Below, in pieces: positions 7,073 to 16,443 of a stretch of 38,312 nucleotides of DNA. This DNA comes from Anaerolineales bacterium. Lineage in GTDB: Bacteria > Chloroflexota > Anaerolineae > Anaerolineales > UBA11858. The translations under genes and the position numbers were made by a program. Where the stretch lies: NCBI GenBank assembly GCA_021108255.1, contig JAIORG010000255.1, forward strand, positions 1 to 38,312, given 5' to 3'. The notes beneath the pieces are model-generated. The model had not been told where the DNA came from. It did not search any database and saw only the letters and a program-made list of their open reading frames with translations. Within the stretch, counting starts at the first letter, position 1. Each line of letters opens with the position of its first letter.

Positions 7073-9292
7073 TTACAACTGCTGAGGACCAGACTGTGCC
7101 AGAACCCGGGCAATCGGACGCAAATCCATCCACCATTGAACTTTTGGCCTGCCGTAATCCCAATCCTCCAGGCGTGTGTAATCCTCCATTCCTGTAAATT
7201 TAATCTTTCCCCCTTCTAATCCAATGAATACATTCCGGGGGTCTTTTGCTCCAATTTCATTAATGATGAAATCAATGCTCTGCACTGCCATCCTCGTTCC
7301 CTGGATGCGGTCAAAAGGAGTCGGATTTCCACCCTGCTGCTGATGACCAAGAATTGCCTGTCGCACATCAAAGAGCTCTTGTCCTTCCACTTCAAAAAGA
7401 CGAACCATAAAATCGGTGGTGTAAACCGGATGTGCTCTCTCGTTGCGAATCATCAACCCCAGCCGTTTACCCTGGCTGAATCCGGTAACCAGAAGATCAA
7501 CATCGTTCTGAAGGTCCTGGAGTGATATCCCTTCTTCGTGAATGTATACCCGTTCAGCCCCTGTGGCTAATCCACCCATCAGTGTGAGATACCCGCAGTA
7601 TCCTCCCATGGTTTCAACTACAAAACAGCGGCGGGAAGCCACAGCAGACTGTTTGATCTTGTCCACCGCCTGGATAATGCTGTTTAAAGCTGTATCTGCC
7701 CCGATGTTTAACTCAGATCCCGGCCGATCATTATCAATAGTGGCAGGCAGACAAACAATGGGAAGCCGGAAGGTTGGAAATTCTTTCTGGCGGCCGAACA
7801 TTTCATATACGCTGTCATAACCGGATTCTCCTCCCACAACCAGCAGACCGTCAATCCGCCCCTCTTCTATTGTCCGGGCAATGGAATAATAATCCCCTTC
7901 TGAGGGAACTGCACGGTTGGTGCCGATCTCTGCACCCCCCTGGCCAACCCATCCACTGACATCCATCCAGGAGAGTTCTTTTAAGTCTCCTTTAATTAAC
8001 CCGGGAAATCCATTATAAATTCCCAGCATTGTATGCCCCTGATCAGACCCCCAGCGGACTGCCGCCCTGACCACTGTATTCATTCCCGGGGCGGGTCCTC
8101 CAGAGTGCATCACCGCAATCCGGAAAGGCTTGTCGGATTTTTTAACCAGCTTTGGGCCTGGCTGGAAAAGGGTCTGGAGTATTTTATAAGCTGACTGGAA
8201 ACCCGAACCGCGCAGTTCCAGCACCTTGCCAAATTGATTTTCACTCGCCAAGCTTGATATTTGCTGGGTAATCTTTACACATTCCATTAATGAAGAACTC
8301 ACCACTCGATTTCCCCTCATACCGATCAGCTGTGGTTCATCCTCTGGTTTTGTTTTCCGGAGTTCGTGCACTGCTGCATGACCCAAAATTGTTCCCAGGT
8401 TGCGGTCAAATGCGGATGGTGAACCTCCTCGCTGGACATGGCCTAAGATAGTAATCCGGGTGTCTTCACCAAGTTTTTCTTCCAGTGTTTCTTTAATATC
8501 CTGGCTGGTAATTGGGTTCCCTTTTTTATCACAGGCTCCCTCAGCCACTACAACTATGCTGTCCCGGCGGCCTGCCTTGCGTCCTGCGCCGAGTGCTTCA
8601 CACATTTCCTTTTTCCAGGCATCTGGATCGGGGGGAACTTCCGGAATAAATACCCAATCTGCTCCAGCTGCCAGAGCGCCCATCATCGCCAGGTATCCGC
8701 AGTTCTTGCCCATCACCTCAACCACAAAACTGCGCTGATGGCTGGAAGCCGTACTGGTGATAGCATCGATTGCTTCAGTGATTCGGTGCAGAGCGGTATC
8801 AGCGCCGATGGTCATTTCCGTACCAAACATGTCGTTATCAATTGATCCCGGCAATCCGACAATCACAAGATTGGGGTATTTTTCTGCACTCTCAGCTGGA
8901 ATTTCTCCGGACTTAGTCAAACCTTTAATCAATTCCGGCCACTCCGTACGGAATATGGAAGCGCCAGTTAGACTTCCATCCCCTCCGATAATAATCAACC
9001 CATCTATTCCGTGGTTCACCAGGTTTTTTGCTGCCTTCCGGCGTCCCTCCCTGGTCTTGAATTCCTGGCAGCGGGCAGTTCCGATCATAGTTCCCCCCCG
9101 CTGTAAAATTCCTCCCACGGATTCCCAGGTCATCTCCCTGATCATCTCTCCGCCCTCAACCATTCCCTGGTATCCTTCCCTGATTCCGTATACCTCTATT
9201 CCGAGATCCAGAGCCACCCGAACCACTGACCTGATAGCGGCATTCATGCCCGGCGCATCTCCACCGCTGGTGAGAATTCCAATTTTATTCAT
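7073..9292 (-). CDS. pfkA: Tandem two-domain 6-phosphofructokinase
   Basis: Glycolytic phosphorylation of fructose 6-phosphate. At 739 residues it is twice the bacterial norm: two complete PFK folds, residues 1-385 and 388-739. The N-half keeps the catalytic set: LTSGGDAPGMN, GGDGSLTG (Gly after Asp, indicating ATP use), PGSIDND with the base Asp but Ser for the usual Thr, and LGHVQRGGSP. The C-half has drifted: HSGGPAPGMN, GGESG instead of GGDGS, PATIDND still with both Asp, and LGHQQQGGNP with Gln for the substrate-binding Arg. By analogy with eukaryotic tandem PFKs, the N-half is probably catalytic and the C-half regulatory or weakly active. The start is ATG with GGAGA nine bases upstream. 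It lies downstream of hutU on the same strand with a gap of about 80 bases. Confidence 0.93.
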   Translation of the reverse strand: MNKIGILTSGGDAPGMNAAIRSVVRVALDLGIEVYGIREGYQGMVEGGEMIREMTWESVGGILQRGGTMIGTARCQEFKTREGRRKAAKNLVNHGIDGLIIIGGDGSLTGASIFRTEWPELIKGLTKSGEIPAESAEKYPNLVIVGLPGSIDNDMFGTEMTIGADTALHRITEAIDAITSTASSHQRSFVVEVMGKNCGYLAMMGALAAGADWVFIPEVPPDPDAWKKEMCEALGAGRKAGRRDSIVVVAEGACDKKGNPITSQDIKETLEEKLGEDTRITILGHVQRGGSPSAFDRNLGTILGHAAVHELRKTKPEDEPQLIGMRGNRVVSSSLMECVKITQQISSLASENQFGKVLELRGSGFQSAYKILQTLFQPGPKLVKKSDKPFRIAVMHSGGPAPGMNTVVRAAVRWGSDQGHTMLGIYNGFPGLIKGDLKELSWMDVSGWVGQGGAEIGTNRAVPSEGDYYSIARTIEEGRIDGLLVVGGESGYDSVYEMFGRQKEFPTFRLPIVCLPATIDNDRPGSELNIGADTALNSIIQAVDKIKQSAVASRRCFVVETMGGYCGYLTLMGGLATGAERVYIHEEGISLQDLQNDVDLLVTGFSQGKRLGLMIRNERAHPVYTTDFMVRLFEVEGQELFDVRQAILGHQQQGGNPTPFDRIQGTRMAVQSIDFIINEIGAKDPRNVFIGLEGGKIKFTGMEDYTRLEDWDYGRPKVQWWMDLRPIARVLAQSGPQQL

Positions 9293-9371
9293 AACGCGAT
9301 TTCTCCTGCAACATGGGCTGTCCTTGCCCTATTAACTTTTGATTAATTACAGCATATTAATTAGTATTAAA

Positions 9372-11024
9372 TCAATCCATCATGGGGATTTTAATCCCAT
9401 GTCTTTTAGCTGCTTCTATTGCAGACTGATATCCCGCGTCTGCATGACGGACAATACCCATCCCCGGATCGGTAGTCAGAACCCGCTCCAGACGGCGGGC
9501 AGCCTCAACAGTTCCATCAGCAACAATTACCTGGCCGGCATGCTGGCTGTAGCCGATTCCAACACCGCCACCATGATGAAAGGAAACCCAGGTAGCACCA
9601 CCCACAGCATTGATTAATGCATTCAGGATGGGCCAGTCGCTCACAGCGTCTGTGCCATCTTTCATACCCTCTGTTTCCCGGTTGGGTGAGGCGACAGATC
9701 CCGAATCTAGATGATCCCTACCAATCACAATCGGCGCTGAAACCACTCCTTCAGCAACCAGTTTATTGAAAGCTAACCCCGCCTGGACCCGTTCCCCGTA
9801 CCCCAGCCAGCAGATTCGAGAAGGCAGCCCCTGGAAAGGAACCCGTTCCTGGGCCATCTTTATCCAGCGTTGGAGGTGCTCATCTTCCGGGAAAAGTTCC
9901 AGAATAATTTCATCGGTACGGTAAATATCCTCTGGATCACCAGATAATGCAACCCACCGGAAGGGACCTTTGCCCTGACAGAATAGCGGTCGGACATAAG
10001 CCGGAACAAAACCAGGGAAATCAAAAGCATTTTCCACTCCCTGGTTAAATGCCTGCTGGCGGATATTATTGCCATAATCAAACACAATCGCGCCAGCTTG
10101 CTGCATTGTTAACATTGCTTCCACATGCACTACCATGGACTGCAAAGAACGCCGGCGGTACTCAACCGGATCACCTTGCCGGAGTATATCTGCTTCCTCG
10201 ATGGTTAATCCCTGCGGAACGTAATTCAACGGGTCATGGGCAGATGTTTGATCAGTCACCACATCAGGGATTACCCCCCGCTCTATCAGTTTTGGGAGCA
10301 CTTCAGCTGCATTCCCAATCAAACCAATTGATATCGCCTTGCCCTCTTTTTTATACTGCTCAACCTTGATTAAGGCCTGATCAAGGTCCTCCAGGACTTC
10401 ATCCACGTAGCCGATTTCCAGCTTTCTGTACGCATGGGCTGGATCCACTTCCACAATTAACCCCACCCCTTCATTCATCGTAATCGCCAGCGGTTGAGCT
10501 CCACTCATTTCCCCCAAACCGGCTGTCAGAACAAATTTTCCTTTTAGTGAAGGCCAGCCTTGCTGCTCTGCCAGCGAACCCAGTGTTTCATAAGTTCCCT
10601 GCAGTATTCCCTGAGTGCCTATATAAATCCAGGACCCTGCCGTCATCTGGCCATACATCATCAACCCCTGTGCTACCAGGCTGTCAAAATGCTCCTGGGT
10701 CGCCCAGAATGGGACCAAATTCGAATTGGCGATCAGCACCCTTGGCGCATCCAGGTGAGATTTAAAAACAGCAACCGGTTTTCCAGATTGAACAAGAAGG
10801 GTTTCATCCTCTTCCAGCTCGATCAGGCTTTTCAGGATAGCATCGAACGCATCCCAATTTCGGGCGGCCTTTCCACTCCCGCCGTAGACCACCAGCCGGT
10901 CGGGGTCTCCAGCAACATCTGGGTCAAGGTTGTTTTGAATCATCCTGTAAGCGGCTTCAATCTGCCAATTTTTACACTTCCTGGTAGTGCCACGCGGAGC
11001 GCGGACTTCTCGCGGTTCAGACAT
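9372..11024 (-). CDS. hutU: Urocanate hydratase
   Basis: Second step of histidine degradation: urocanate plus water gives imidazolonepropionate, using NAD+ as an electrophile. The 550 residues match the usual full length. Visible signatures are [21 protein letters not shown] at the N-terminus, [15 protein letters not shown], the NAD-binding region [24 protein letters not shown] with the conserved Cys near residue 405, and [22 protein letters not shown] sits seven bases before the ATG. No other hut gene is present, and the downstream neighbour is pfkA, so the rest of the pathway must lie elsewhere or be missing. Confidence 0.97.
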   Translation of the reverse strand: MSEPREVRAPRGTTRKCKNWQIEAAYRMIQNNLDPDVAGDPDRLVVYGGSGKAARNWDAFDAILKSLIELEEDETLLVQSGKPVAVFKSHLDAPRVLIANSNLVPFWATQEHFDSLVAQGLMMYGQMTAGSWIYIGTQGILQGTYETLGSLAEQQGWPSLKGKFVLTAGLGEMSGAQPLAITMNEGVGLIVEVDPAHAYRKLEIGYVDEVLEDLDQALIKVEQYKKEGKAISIGLIGNAAEVLPKLIERGVIPDVVTDQTSAHDPLNYVPQGLTIEEADILRQGDPVEYRRRSLQSMVVHVEAMLTMQQAGAIVFDYGNNIRQQAFNQGVENAFDFPGFVPAYVRPLFCQGKGPFRWVALSGDPEDIYRTDEIILELFPEDEHLQRWIKMAQERVPFQGLPSRICWLGYGERVQAGLAFNKLVAEGVVSAPIVIGRDHLDSGSVASPNRETEGMKDGTDAVSDWPILNALINAVGGATWVSFHHGGGVGIGYSQHAGQVIVADGTVEAARRLERVLTTDPGMGIVRHADAGYQSAIEAAKRHGIKIPMMD

Positions 11025-11259
11025 TGGAAGCTCCTCAAAAACATTTAAGCTATTTAAGTAATTGCATTCATATTATATATTAAGACCCAGAGACTAGTGT
11101 TATGATTGAATGAGGCAATTTACAAAGCTGTTTGGCAAACTTCATCTCTGAGGGAACCTGGATGATGTTTATCCTTTGTTGCCCTTCAAAAACAGCTTGG
11201 GTATGGTAAGATTTGAGCTGAAAAAGAAGAAATCCATCTGGAAGAGGAAAGGATGATTT

Positions 11260-12573
11260 ATGAAGAACATCTGTGTTGTTGGAGTCGGCTATGTGGGTAT
11301 TATCACTGCGGCTTGTTTTGCAGATCTGGGAAATAAGGTTGTCGCCCTGGATATTGACCAGGAAAAAATCGCCGATCTAAAAAATGGGAAAATGCCCATT
11401 TATGAACCGGGCTTAAAAGAGCTGATTGACCGCAATGTTGAAGCGAACCGGATTCGTTTTACCCATTCTTATGAAGAAGGATTAAAGGATGCTGAATTTG
11501 CTTTCATTGCCGTCGGCACGCCGTCCGGAGTTGATGGAGAAGCAGATTTACAGTATGTCGCGTCCGCAGCTCGATCCATCGCCGACCATATCAATGAAGG
11601 ATTAATCATTATTAATAAATCCACTGTTCCAGTTGGTACCGGGGACTGGGTATCAGATATTGTCAGGGAACAAAACCCGGATGCGGGTGATTTTGCAGTT
11701 GTCTCCTGCCCTGAGTTCCTCAGGGAAGGATCTGCTATCAGCGATTTTATGCAGCCCCACCGGATTGTTATTGGCTCACTAGATGAGGATGCGGCTGACA
11801 AAGTCGCCCAGCTTCATCTTCCCCTGCGGGCTCCAATTGTTGTCACCGACCTGAGAACCGCAGAAATGATTAAATACGCTTCCAATGCCTTCCTGGCAAC
11901 AAAAATTTCCTTCATAAATGAAATTGCGAACATCTGCGAAGATCTCGGCGCGGATGTACTGGAAGTCTCTAACGGTATGGGTTATGATGCCCGGATCGGG
12001 TCTTCTTTCCTTAATGCCGGTATCGGCTATGGCGGATCCTGCTTCCCTAAAGACGTAAAAGCCCTGGCTTATATGGCAGAGGAAAAAGGCCGTCATCCGC
12101 AGCTTTTAAATTCGGTGATGGAGATCAATACTGGCCGCCGCGCTATGGCAGTGGACCAGATAAAATCACTATTGGATTGTGATAACTTGTCTGGCAAAAC
12201 AATTGGCATGCTCGGTTTATCCTTTAAGCCCAACACAGATGATATGCGCGACGCACCCTCAGTAACAATCGCCAACTTGCTGCTGAAGGAAGGCGCCGTT
12301 GTGCGGGCATTTGACCCTATCGCCATGGAAGAAGCCGTCAAACAGCTTCCCGGTGTGGAAATGGTTGATAGTCCCTATAAAATGGCTAAAGGCTGTGATC
12401 TACTGATGGTTACTACCGAGTGGAATGAATTCCAGCAGTTGGACCTCAAACGGATTAAAAAAGCCATGAAGCAAGCAATTTTATTTGACGGGCGCAATAT
12501 TTATGATCCGGTAAAAATAAAACAGCTGGGTTTTCGCTACCGTGGTGTAGGACGGGGATACAACGGCCGCTGA
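11260..12573 (+). CDS. UDP-glucose/GDP-mannose family 6-dehydrogenase
   Basis: NAD-dependent four-electron oxidation of a nucleotide sugar to the uronic acid, supplying surface polysaccharide precursors; UDP-glucose is the likely substrate. The 437-residue protein has the N-terminal NAD fold GVGYVGI, the central TVPVGTGDW and [10 protein letters not shown], the [13 protein letters not shown] helix, catalytic Cys261 in [11 protein letters not shown] and the C-terminal [22 protein letters not shown] precedes the ATG. The 235-base gap upstream (11025-11259) shows nothing definite beyond a weak TAAGAT -10-like site at 11207. The methyltransferase follows 85 bases downstream and may be co-transcribed. 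Confidence 0.95.
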   Translation: MKNICVVGVGYVGIITAACFADLGNKVVALDIDQEKIADLKNGKMPIYEPGLKELIDRNVEANRIRFTHSYEEGLKDAEFAFIAVGTPSGVDGEADLQYVASAARSIADHINEGLIIINKSTVPVGTGDWVSDIVREQNPDAGDFAVVSCPEFLREGSAISDFMQPHRIVIGSLDEDAADKVAQLHLPLRAPIVVTDLRTAEMIKYASNAFLATKISFINEIANICEDLGADVLEVSNGMGYDARIGSSFLNAGIGYGGSCFPKDVKALAYMAEEKGRHPQLLNSVMEINTGRRAMAVDQIKSLLDCDNLSGKTIGMLGLSFKPNTDDMRDAPSVTIANLLLKEGAVVRAFDPIAMEEAVKQLPGVEMVDSPYKMAKGCDLLMVTTEWNEFQQLDLKRIKKAMKQAILFDGRNIYDPVKIKQLGFRYRGVGRGYNGR

Positions 12574-12658
12574 CTCTTCAGGTTAAACAATTATCCCTTT
12601 CCAATCAAATCGAAGCTATTGTGTACCTGATAGCAGCCGGTTAAACAAGGTTTTAAGG

Positions 12659-13555
12659 ATGAATAACAACTCTGACCATCCCCCCGTGATTGATTATGAA
12701 GGATCTGACTATCAAACCAGTTTCTGGGATGAGGGCGGTCGTGAATATGAAGATCAATCTGAAAGAATTGCCCTCAAACGGCTGCTACCTGACCAGGGCA
12801 ATCTGCTTCTGGAAATTGGCGCTGGCGCTGGGCGCAACACACCACGCTATAGTGGATTTCAGCGGGTGGTTTTACTGGATTATTCCCTGACCCAGCTGCA
12901 GCAGGCTCAAGAGCACCTGGGACGCAGTGATCGATTTATCTATGTTGCCGGCGATGTCTATCGGCTGCCTTTTGTAAAGGACTTGTTTGACGGCGCGACC
13001 ATGATTCGAACCCTGCACCACATGAAAGACCCCCTGGCATCCCTGCGCCAGGTGCAGCGTGTGCTTGAACCCAACAGTCCGTTTCTTCTGGAATATGCCA
13101 ATAAACAAAACTTAAAAGCAATCCTGCGCTACCTTCTCGGACAGCAGGAATGGAACCCCTTCGCCCTGGAAGCAGTAGAATTTACAGATCTGAATTTTGA
13201 TTTCCATCCTAAAAGCATCCGGAAATGGCTGGCAGATGCCGGTTTCAAATTGGAGCGGCAGTTAACTGTGTCTCATTTCCGAATTAATTTCTTAAAGAAA
13301 GTTGTCCCGACTAAAGTTCTGGTGTTCCTCGATTCTGTATTACAGCCAACAGGCAGCTGGTGGCAGTTTTCCCCCAGTGTATTCACCCGCAGCTTGAAAA
13401 ATAACTCTTACCCGGTCAAAGAAGCGGAAGGGTTTTTCCAGTGTCCATCATGCGGCAGCGCCCTGCCCGACCACGAATCACAGCCAGATCAGCTCGTGTG
13501 CCAATCCTGCGCTGCGGTTTATCCAATCCAAGACGGCATTTACGATTTTCGTTAA
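12659..13555 (+). CDS. SAM-dependent methyltransferase with C-terminal zinc-ribbon (Trm112-like) tail
   Basis: Class I methyltransferase of 298 residues. Motif I is LLEIGAGAGRNTP (about residue 50), followed by the acidic strand end VVLLDYS and the post-I region GDVYRLPF. MIRTLHHMKDP resembles the methyltransferase type 11 group. The last 40 residues hold two Cys pairs, CPSCGS and CQSCAAVYPIQDGIYDFR, a small zinc ribbon of the Trm112/UPF0434 kind normally seen as a free-standing partner of methyltransferases. The fusion may let the enzyme carry its own activator domain. The substrate is not predictable; the sugar dehydrogenase just upstream hints at glycan or lipid modification, but weakly. 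AAGG lies eight bases before the ATG. Confidence 0.85.
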   Translation: MNNNSDHPPVIDYEGSDYQTSFWDEGGREYEDQSERIALKRLLPDQGNLLLEIGAGAGRNTPRYSGFQRVVLLDYSLTQLQQAQEHLGRSDRFIYVAGDVYRLPFVKDLFDGATMIRTLHHMKDPLASLRQVQRVLEPNSPFLLEYANKQNLKAILRYLLGQQEWNPFALEAVEFTDLNFDFHPKSIRKWLADAGFKLERQLTVSHFRINFLKKVVPTKVLVFLDSVLQPTGSWWQFSPSVFTRSLKNNSYPVKEAEGFFQCPSCGSALPDHESQPDQLVCQSCAAVYPIQDGIYDFR

Positions 13556-13557
13556 TA

Positions 13558-13620
13558 ACAAGGAACCCGGTCCCTTCGAGGGACCGGGTTCCTAATCTTA
13601 TCTTTTTCCCCCTACCAGCT
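13558..13620 (+). repeat. Direct repeat A, copy 1: terminator hairpin plus copy of the pheT 3' end
   Basis: It contains a 14-bp perfect stem (13561-13574 with 13580-13593; arm AGGAACCCGGTCCC, loop TTCGA) followed by a T-rich run, ending the methyltransferase gene at 13555. Its last bases, CTACCAGCT, equal the complement of the final codons of pheT, so this looks like a duplicate of the terminator region beside pheT. Confidence 0.85.
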
Positions 13621-13659
13621 TTCAGTGCTCCCTCTCCCGTCCCCGGGTGAGGATATATT
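13615..13659 (+). repeat. Direct repeat B, copy 1 (45 bp)
   Basis: A 45-base unit starting CCAGCTTTCAGTGC and ending GGATATATT, repeated at 13748-13792 with one base change (CCCCGGG against CCTCGGG). It contains CCCGTCCCCGGG, a small hairpin. Confidence 0.9.
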
Positions 13660-13666
13660 ACCTGTC

Positions 13667-13684
13667 GTGCCCGGAGACGGGCAC
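13667..13684. repeat. GAGA-tetraloop hairpin related to the right-edge repeat
   Basis: GTGCCCG, GAGA, CGGGCAC: seven perfect pairs closing a GNRA-type loop, followed by CTCAGAGCATA. The same layout (CCCCG, GAGA, CGGGG, CTCAGAGCATA) recurs in the tandem repeat at 38013-38312. Confidence 0.7.
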
Positions 13685-13747
13685 TCAGAGCATAGTATAA
13701 AAAATTACAGCAGGTGTTTTAGTTTCCAGGCAAGGAACTTCCGCTCC

Positions 13748-13792
13748 CCAGCTTTCAGTGCTCCCTCTCCCGTCCTCGGGTGAGGATATATT
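13748..13792 (+). repeat. Direct repeat B, copy 2 (45 bp)
   Basis: Second copy of the 45-base unit, 44 of 45 bases identical to 13615-13659, lying three bases before repeat A copy 2. Confidence 0.9.
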
Positions 13793-13795
13793 CCC

Positions 13796-13857
13796 ACAAG
13801 GAACCCGGTCCCTTCGAGGGACCGGGTTCCTAATCTTATCTTTTTTCCCTACCAGCT
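13796..13857 (+). repeat. Direct repeat A, copy 2: terminator hairpin overlapping the end of pheT
   Basis: Same 14-bp stem as copy 1 (13799-13812 with 13818-13831), followed by a T-rich run on the plus strand. It overlaps the stop and last two codons of pheT and probably ends that minus-strand gene. Confidence 0.85.
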
Positions 13858-16392
13858 GCGAAGTTGTGCCCCCAGTTCCTTTTCCAAACGTTTTACTATT
13901 GACCCCCTGATAGAGGCAACCTCTTTATCCGTTAAGGTCTTTTCCGGATGCTGATAAACAAGGCTGTACGCCAGGCTCTTTTTCCCTTCACCTAACTGTT
14001 TTCCCCGGTAGACATCAAATAATTTAACTTCTGCCAGGGTTTTTCCTCCTGTTTGAACAATGAGTAATTGGACAGTTTGAGCCGGGACATCATCGTCTAC
14101 TACCAATGCCAGGTCCTCCAGTACAGGAGGTTGAGCTGGAATCGATTCCACCTCAAACAGGTCATCCACTTCATTCAACAGGGTTTCCATATCCAGTATT
14201 GCTGCTGTCAGCGGAGCTTCAGCGAGCTTATAATTACCTTTCACCTTGGGATGAATTTCTCCCATTATGCCCAAATATTTGCCGTCCTTTTCAATTCGAG
14301 CGCACTTTCCGGGATGAAAACTCGTCGCGGTGTCTGGTGTATAGCTGACATTCCCGAGATGAAGATCCGCCAGCAGTTCCTCGATCAATCCTTTCAGATC
14401 ATAAAAATCCATTAATTCCCGATCTGCGCATTGCCATGAAAGATGTGTCCTCACCCCGGTTAAAGCAATCGCCAACTTTAGTTTTTCCTCAACCGGATGT
14501 TTATTCTCGCCATTCGGGAAAAATTCTGAACCAATTTCAAATAATGCGATTCTTTCCCTATTGCGGCGATTCTTTTCTACAATCTCCAATAAGCTGGCAA
14601 GCATACTCCTGCGCATCACGGTTTTATCTGAGCTGATGGGATTGGCGAGTTCCAGATAATCCAGTTCTGGGGAACTTTGATCTGGGGGGAAGACCCGCAA
14701 TTCTGCTTCAGGGGAAGTGATCCGGTAGGTAACGATTTCTTGTAAACCAATTCCTGCCAACTTGTCCCGAATTTTATCTTCCAGTTCCAGGGCTCGATTG
14801 CCTGCCTGCAGCGGCAGCTCATCTGCAAGGTTGGTTTCGGGAATCCTGTCATATCCATACACCCGGGCAATTTCTTCCATCAGATCTGCTTTACCGACCA
14901 TACCCTCACCGATATCCAGGCGATGGGGAGGTGTCCCGACAACCAGCTCATCCTTTTTTATAGTGACTTCAAAATCAAGCTTTTTGAGCAGCTCTCCAAT
15001 CTCAACTGCTGAGAGTGAGATGCCCAACCAACGCTCAATATCTCCAGGAGTGAGTTTTACCCTGGTTTCAAAAGGCGGAAGCGGATACTCATCCACCAAA
15101 CCTTGAGCAACTACGCCGCCGGTCCATTTTCTCATCCACTCCAGGCAGCGCTGAACTCCCTGCGACGCAATGGCTGGGTGAACACCCCGTTCAAATCGAT
15201 ATGCCGCTTCCGAGGGAAGTCCCTGAGCAGAAACAGTCCTACGGATGTTGACATAATTCCAGGAAGCTCCCTCCAGCAATACATTTTTGGTTTTCTCGCC
15301 CACTTCGGAGTCAGCCCCACCCATCACTCCTGCCAGGGAGAGAGGTCCTGATTGATCGGTGACCAATACGGTAAAATCATCCAGTTTCCTCTCAACATCA
15401 TCCAGAGTTGTCAGGGTTTCTCCCGATTTTGCTCTCCGGGTAATAATCCTGGGAGGTTTACCGCCTGCTCTTTCCAGCAGCACATCATAGTCAAAGGCAT
15501 GCAGCGGTTCTCCAATTTCAAGCATGGTGTAATTCGTCGCATCTACAACACAATCGATAGGACGAATCCCGGCCAACTTTAATCGGCGCTGAACCCAATA
15601 AGGACTGGATTTCTTTTCCACATTTTCAATTAATCCCAACACAAACCGCGGATTCAGTTCAGGATCCTTGATTTCAATGGATACCCTTCCTTTGATTGGG
15701 TTTCCTTCCATAACCGGCTCCAGGGATGGGAGAATTAATTTTCCACCGGTTATCGCCGCAACTTCCCGGGCAACACCTAAAATACTTGCAGCCCTGGCAA
15801 TGTTGGGCGTGATGGCAATATCCAGGACCGCATCGCCCATATATTCTGCCAGAGCCTGCCCTGTGGGCGCATCTTGATCCAGAAGAATGATGCCTTCATG
15901 CTCTTCCGAAATCCCGAGTTCGCGTTCCGAACAGGCCATTGAATAGGAATCCACACCACGGATTTTCTTTCGTTTCAGCGTGGTTAACGCCATATCCTTG
16001 GATTCGTTGTAGGCATCGATAATGGTTGCCCCTTCCCGTGCATAGGCAACTTTCAAAGGAGGATCCAGTTCTCCTTTTTCCAGATAAGGAAATAAGTTCG
16101 GCGCGCCGGTCAGCACTGTATGTTCCTGTTTGCCATCATCCAAACGACAAAGGACCAGGCGATCCGCATCCGGGTGAGGCATTACCTCCCGAACTTCTCC
16201 GATGACAATTTCCTCCGGATTCCAGGAAAAACCGCTAATTTTTGTTGCCTGCTGCTTCTCTCCGGGTTGAGGTAGTCCTACGTAACGAATCTCCTCAACT
16301 TCCAAGCCCGCCAGAGTAAGCTTGTATGCCAGCTCTTCAATCGGCAGGGTAATTTCAACGTATTCTTTCAACCATGATATCGGTACTTTCAT
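13849..16392 (-). CDS. pheT: Phenylalanine--tRNA ligase subunit beta
   Basis: Large subunit of the alpha2-beta2 enzyme that charges tRNA-Phe; it carries tRNA binding and editing. The 847 residues are typical in length. Domains in order: N-terminal MKVPISWLKEYVEI; an EMAP-like tRNA-binding fold (about 45-150); the B3/B4 editing region (about 200-400, containing PIDCVVDATNYTMLEIGEPLHAFD); B5 (about 400-480); the catalytic-like core with MEEIARVYGYDRIP; and a C-terminal anticodon-binding FDX-ACB domain ending LEKELGAQLRSW. I chose ATG at 16392 because it begins the family N-terminus and has GGAAAGGA eight bases upstream; the longer frame from 16410 starts at TTG and includes that ribosome site. 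It follows pheS by 51 bases in one operon. Confidence 0.97.
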   Translation of the reverse strand: MKVPISWLKEYVEITLPIEELAYKLTLAGLEVEEIRYVGLPQPGEKQQATKISGFSWNPEEIVIGEVREVMPHPDADRLVLCRLDDGKQEHTVLTGAPNLFPYLEKGELDPPLKVAYAREGATIIDAYNESKDMALTTLKRKKIRGVDSYSMACSERELGISEEHEGIILLDQDAPTGQALAEYMGDAVLDIAITPNIARAASILGVAREVAAITGGKLILPSLEPVMEGNPIKGRVSIEIKDPELNPRFVLGLIENVEKKSSPYWVQRRLKLAGIRPIDCVVDATNYTMLEIGEPLHAFDYDVLLERAGGKPPRIITRRAKSGETLTTLDDVERKLDDFTVLVTDQSGPLSLAGVMGGADSEVGEKTKNVLLEGASWNYVNIRRTVSAQGLPSEAAYRFERGVHPAIASQGVQRCLEWMRKWTGGVVAQGLVDEYPLPPFETRVKLTPGDIERWLGISLSAVEIGELLKKLDFEVTIKKDELVVGTPPHRLDIGEGMVGKADLMEEIARVYGYDRIPETNLADELPLQAGNRALELEDKIRDKLAGIGLQEIVTYRITSPEAELRVFPPDQSSPELDYLELANPISSDKTVMRRSMLASLLEIVEKNRRNRERIALFEIGSEFFPNGENKHPVEEKLKLAIALTGVRTHLSWQCADRELMDFYDLKGLIEELLADLHLGNVSYTPDTATSFHPGKCARIEKDGKYLGIMGEIHPKVKGNYKLAEAPLTAAILDMETLLNEVDDLFEVESIPAQPPVLEDLALVVDDDVPAQTVQLLIVQTGGKTLAEVKLFDVYRGKQLGEGKKSLAYSLVYQHPEKTLTDKEVASIRGSIVKRLEKELGAQLRSW

Positions 16393-16443
16393 TGTTATTT
16401 TCCTTTCCAATCATTAACTGCGGCCTATGAACCTGATCTAATC

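Noticed and set aside
8757-9335. A 192-residue plus-strand ORF opposite pfkA
   Set aside because: It lies antisense within strongly conserved PFK coding sequence and has low-complexity Ile/Ser/Pro content; a shadow frame.
13558-13857. Insertion-sequence remnant in the repeat cluster
   Set aside because: Repeats are direct and there is no transposase fragment, terminal inverted repeat pair or target duplication.
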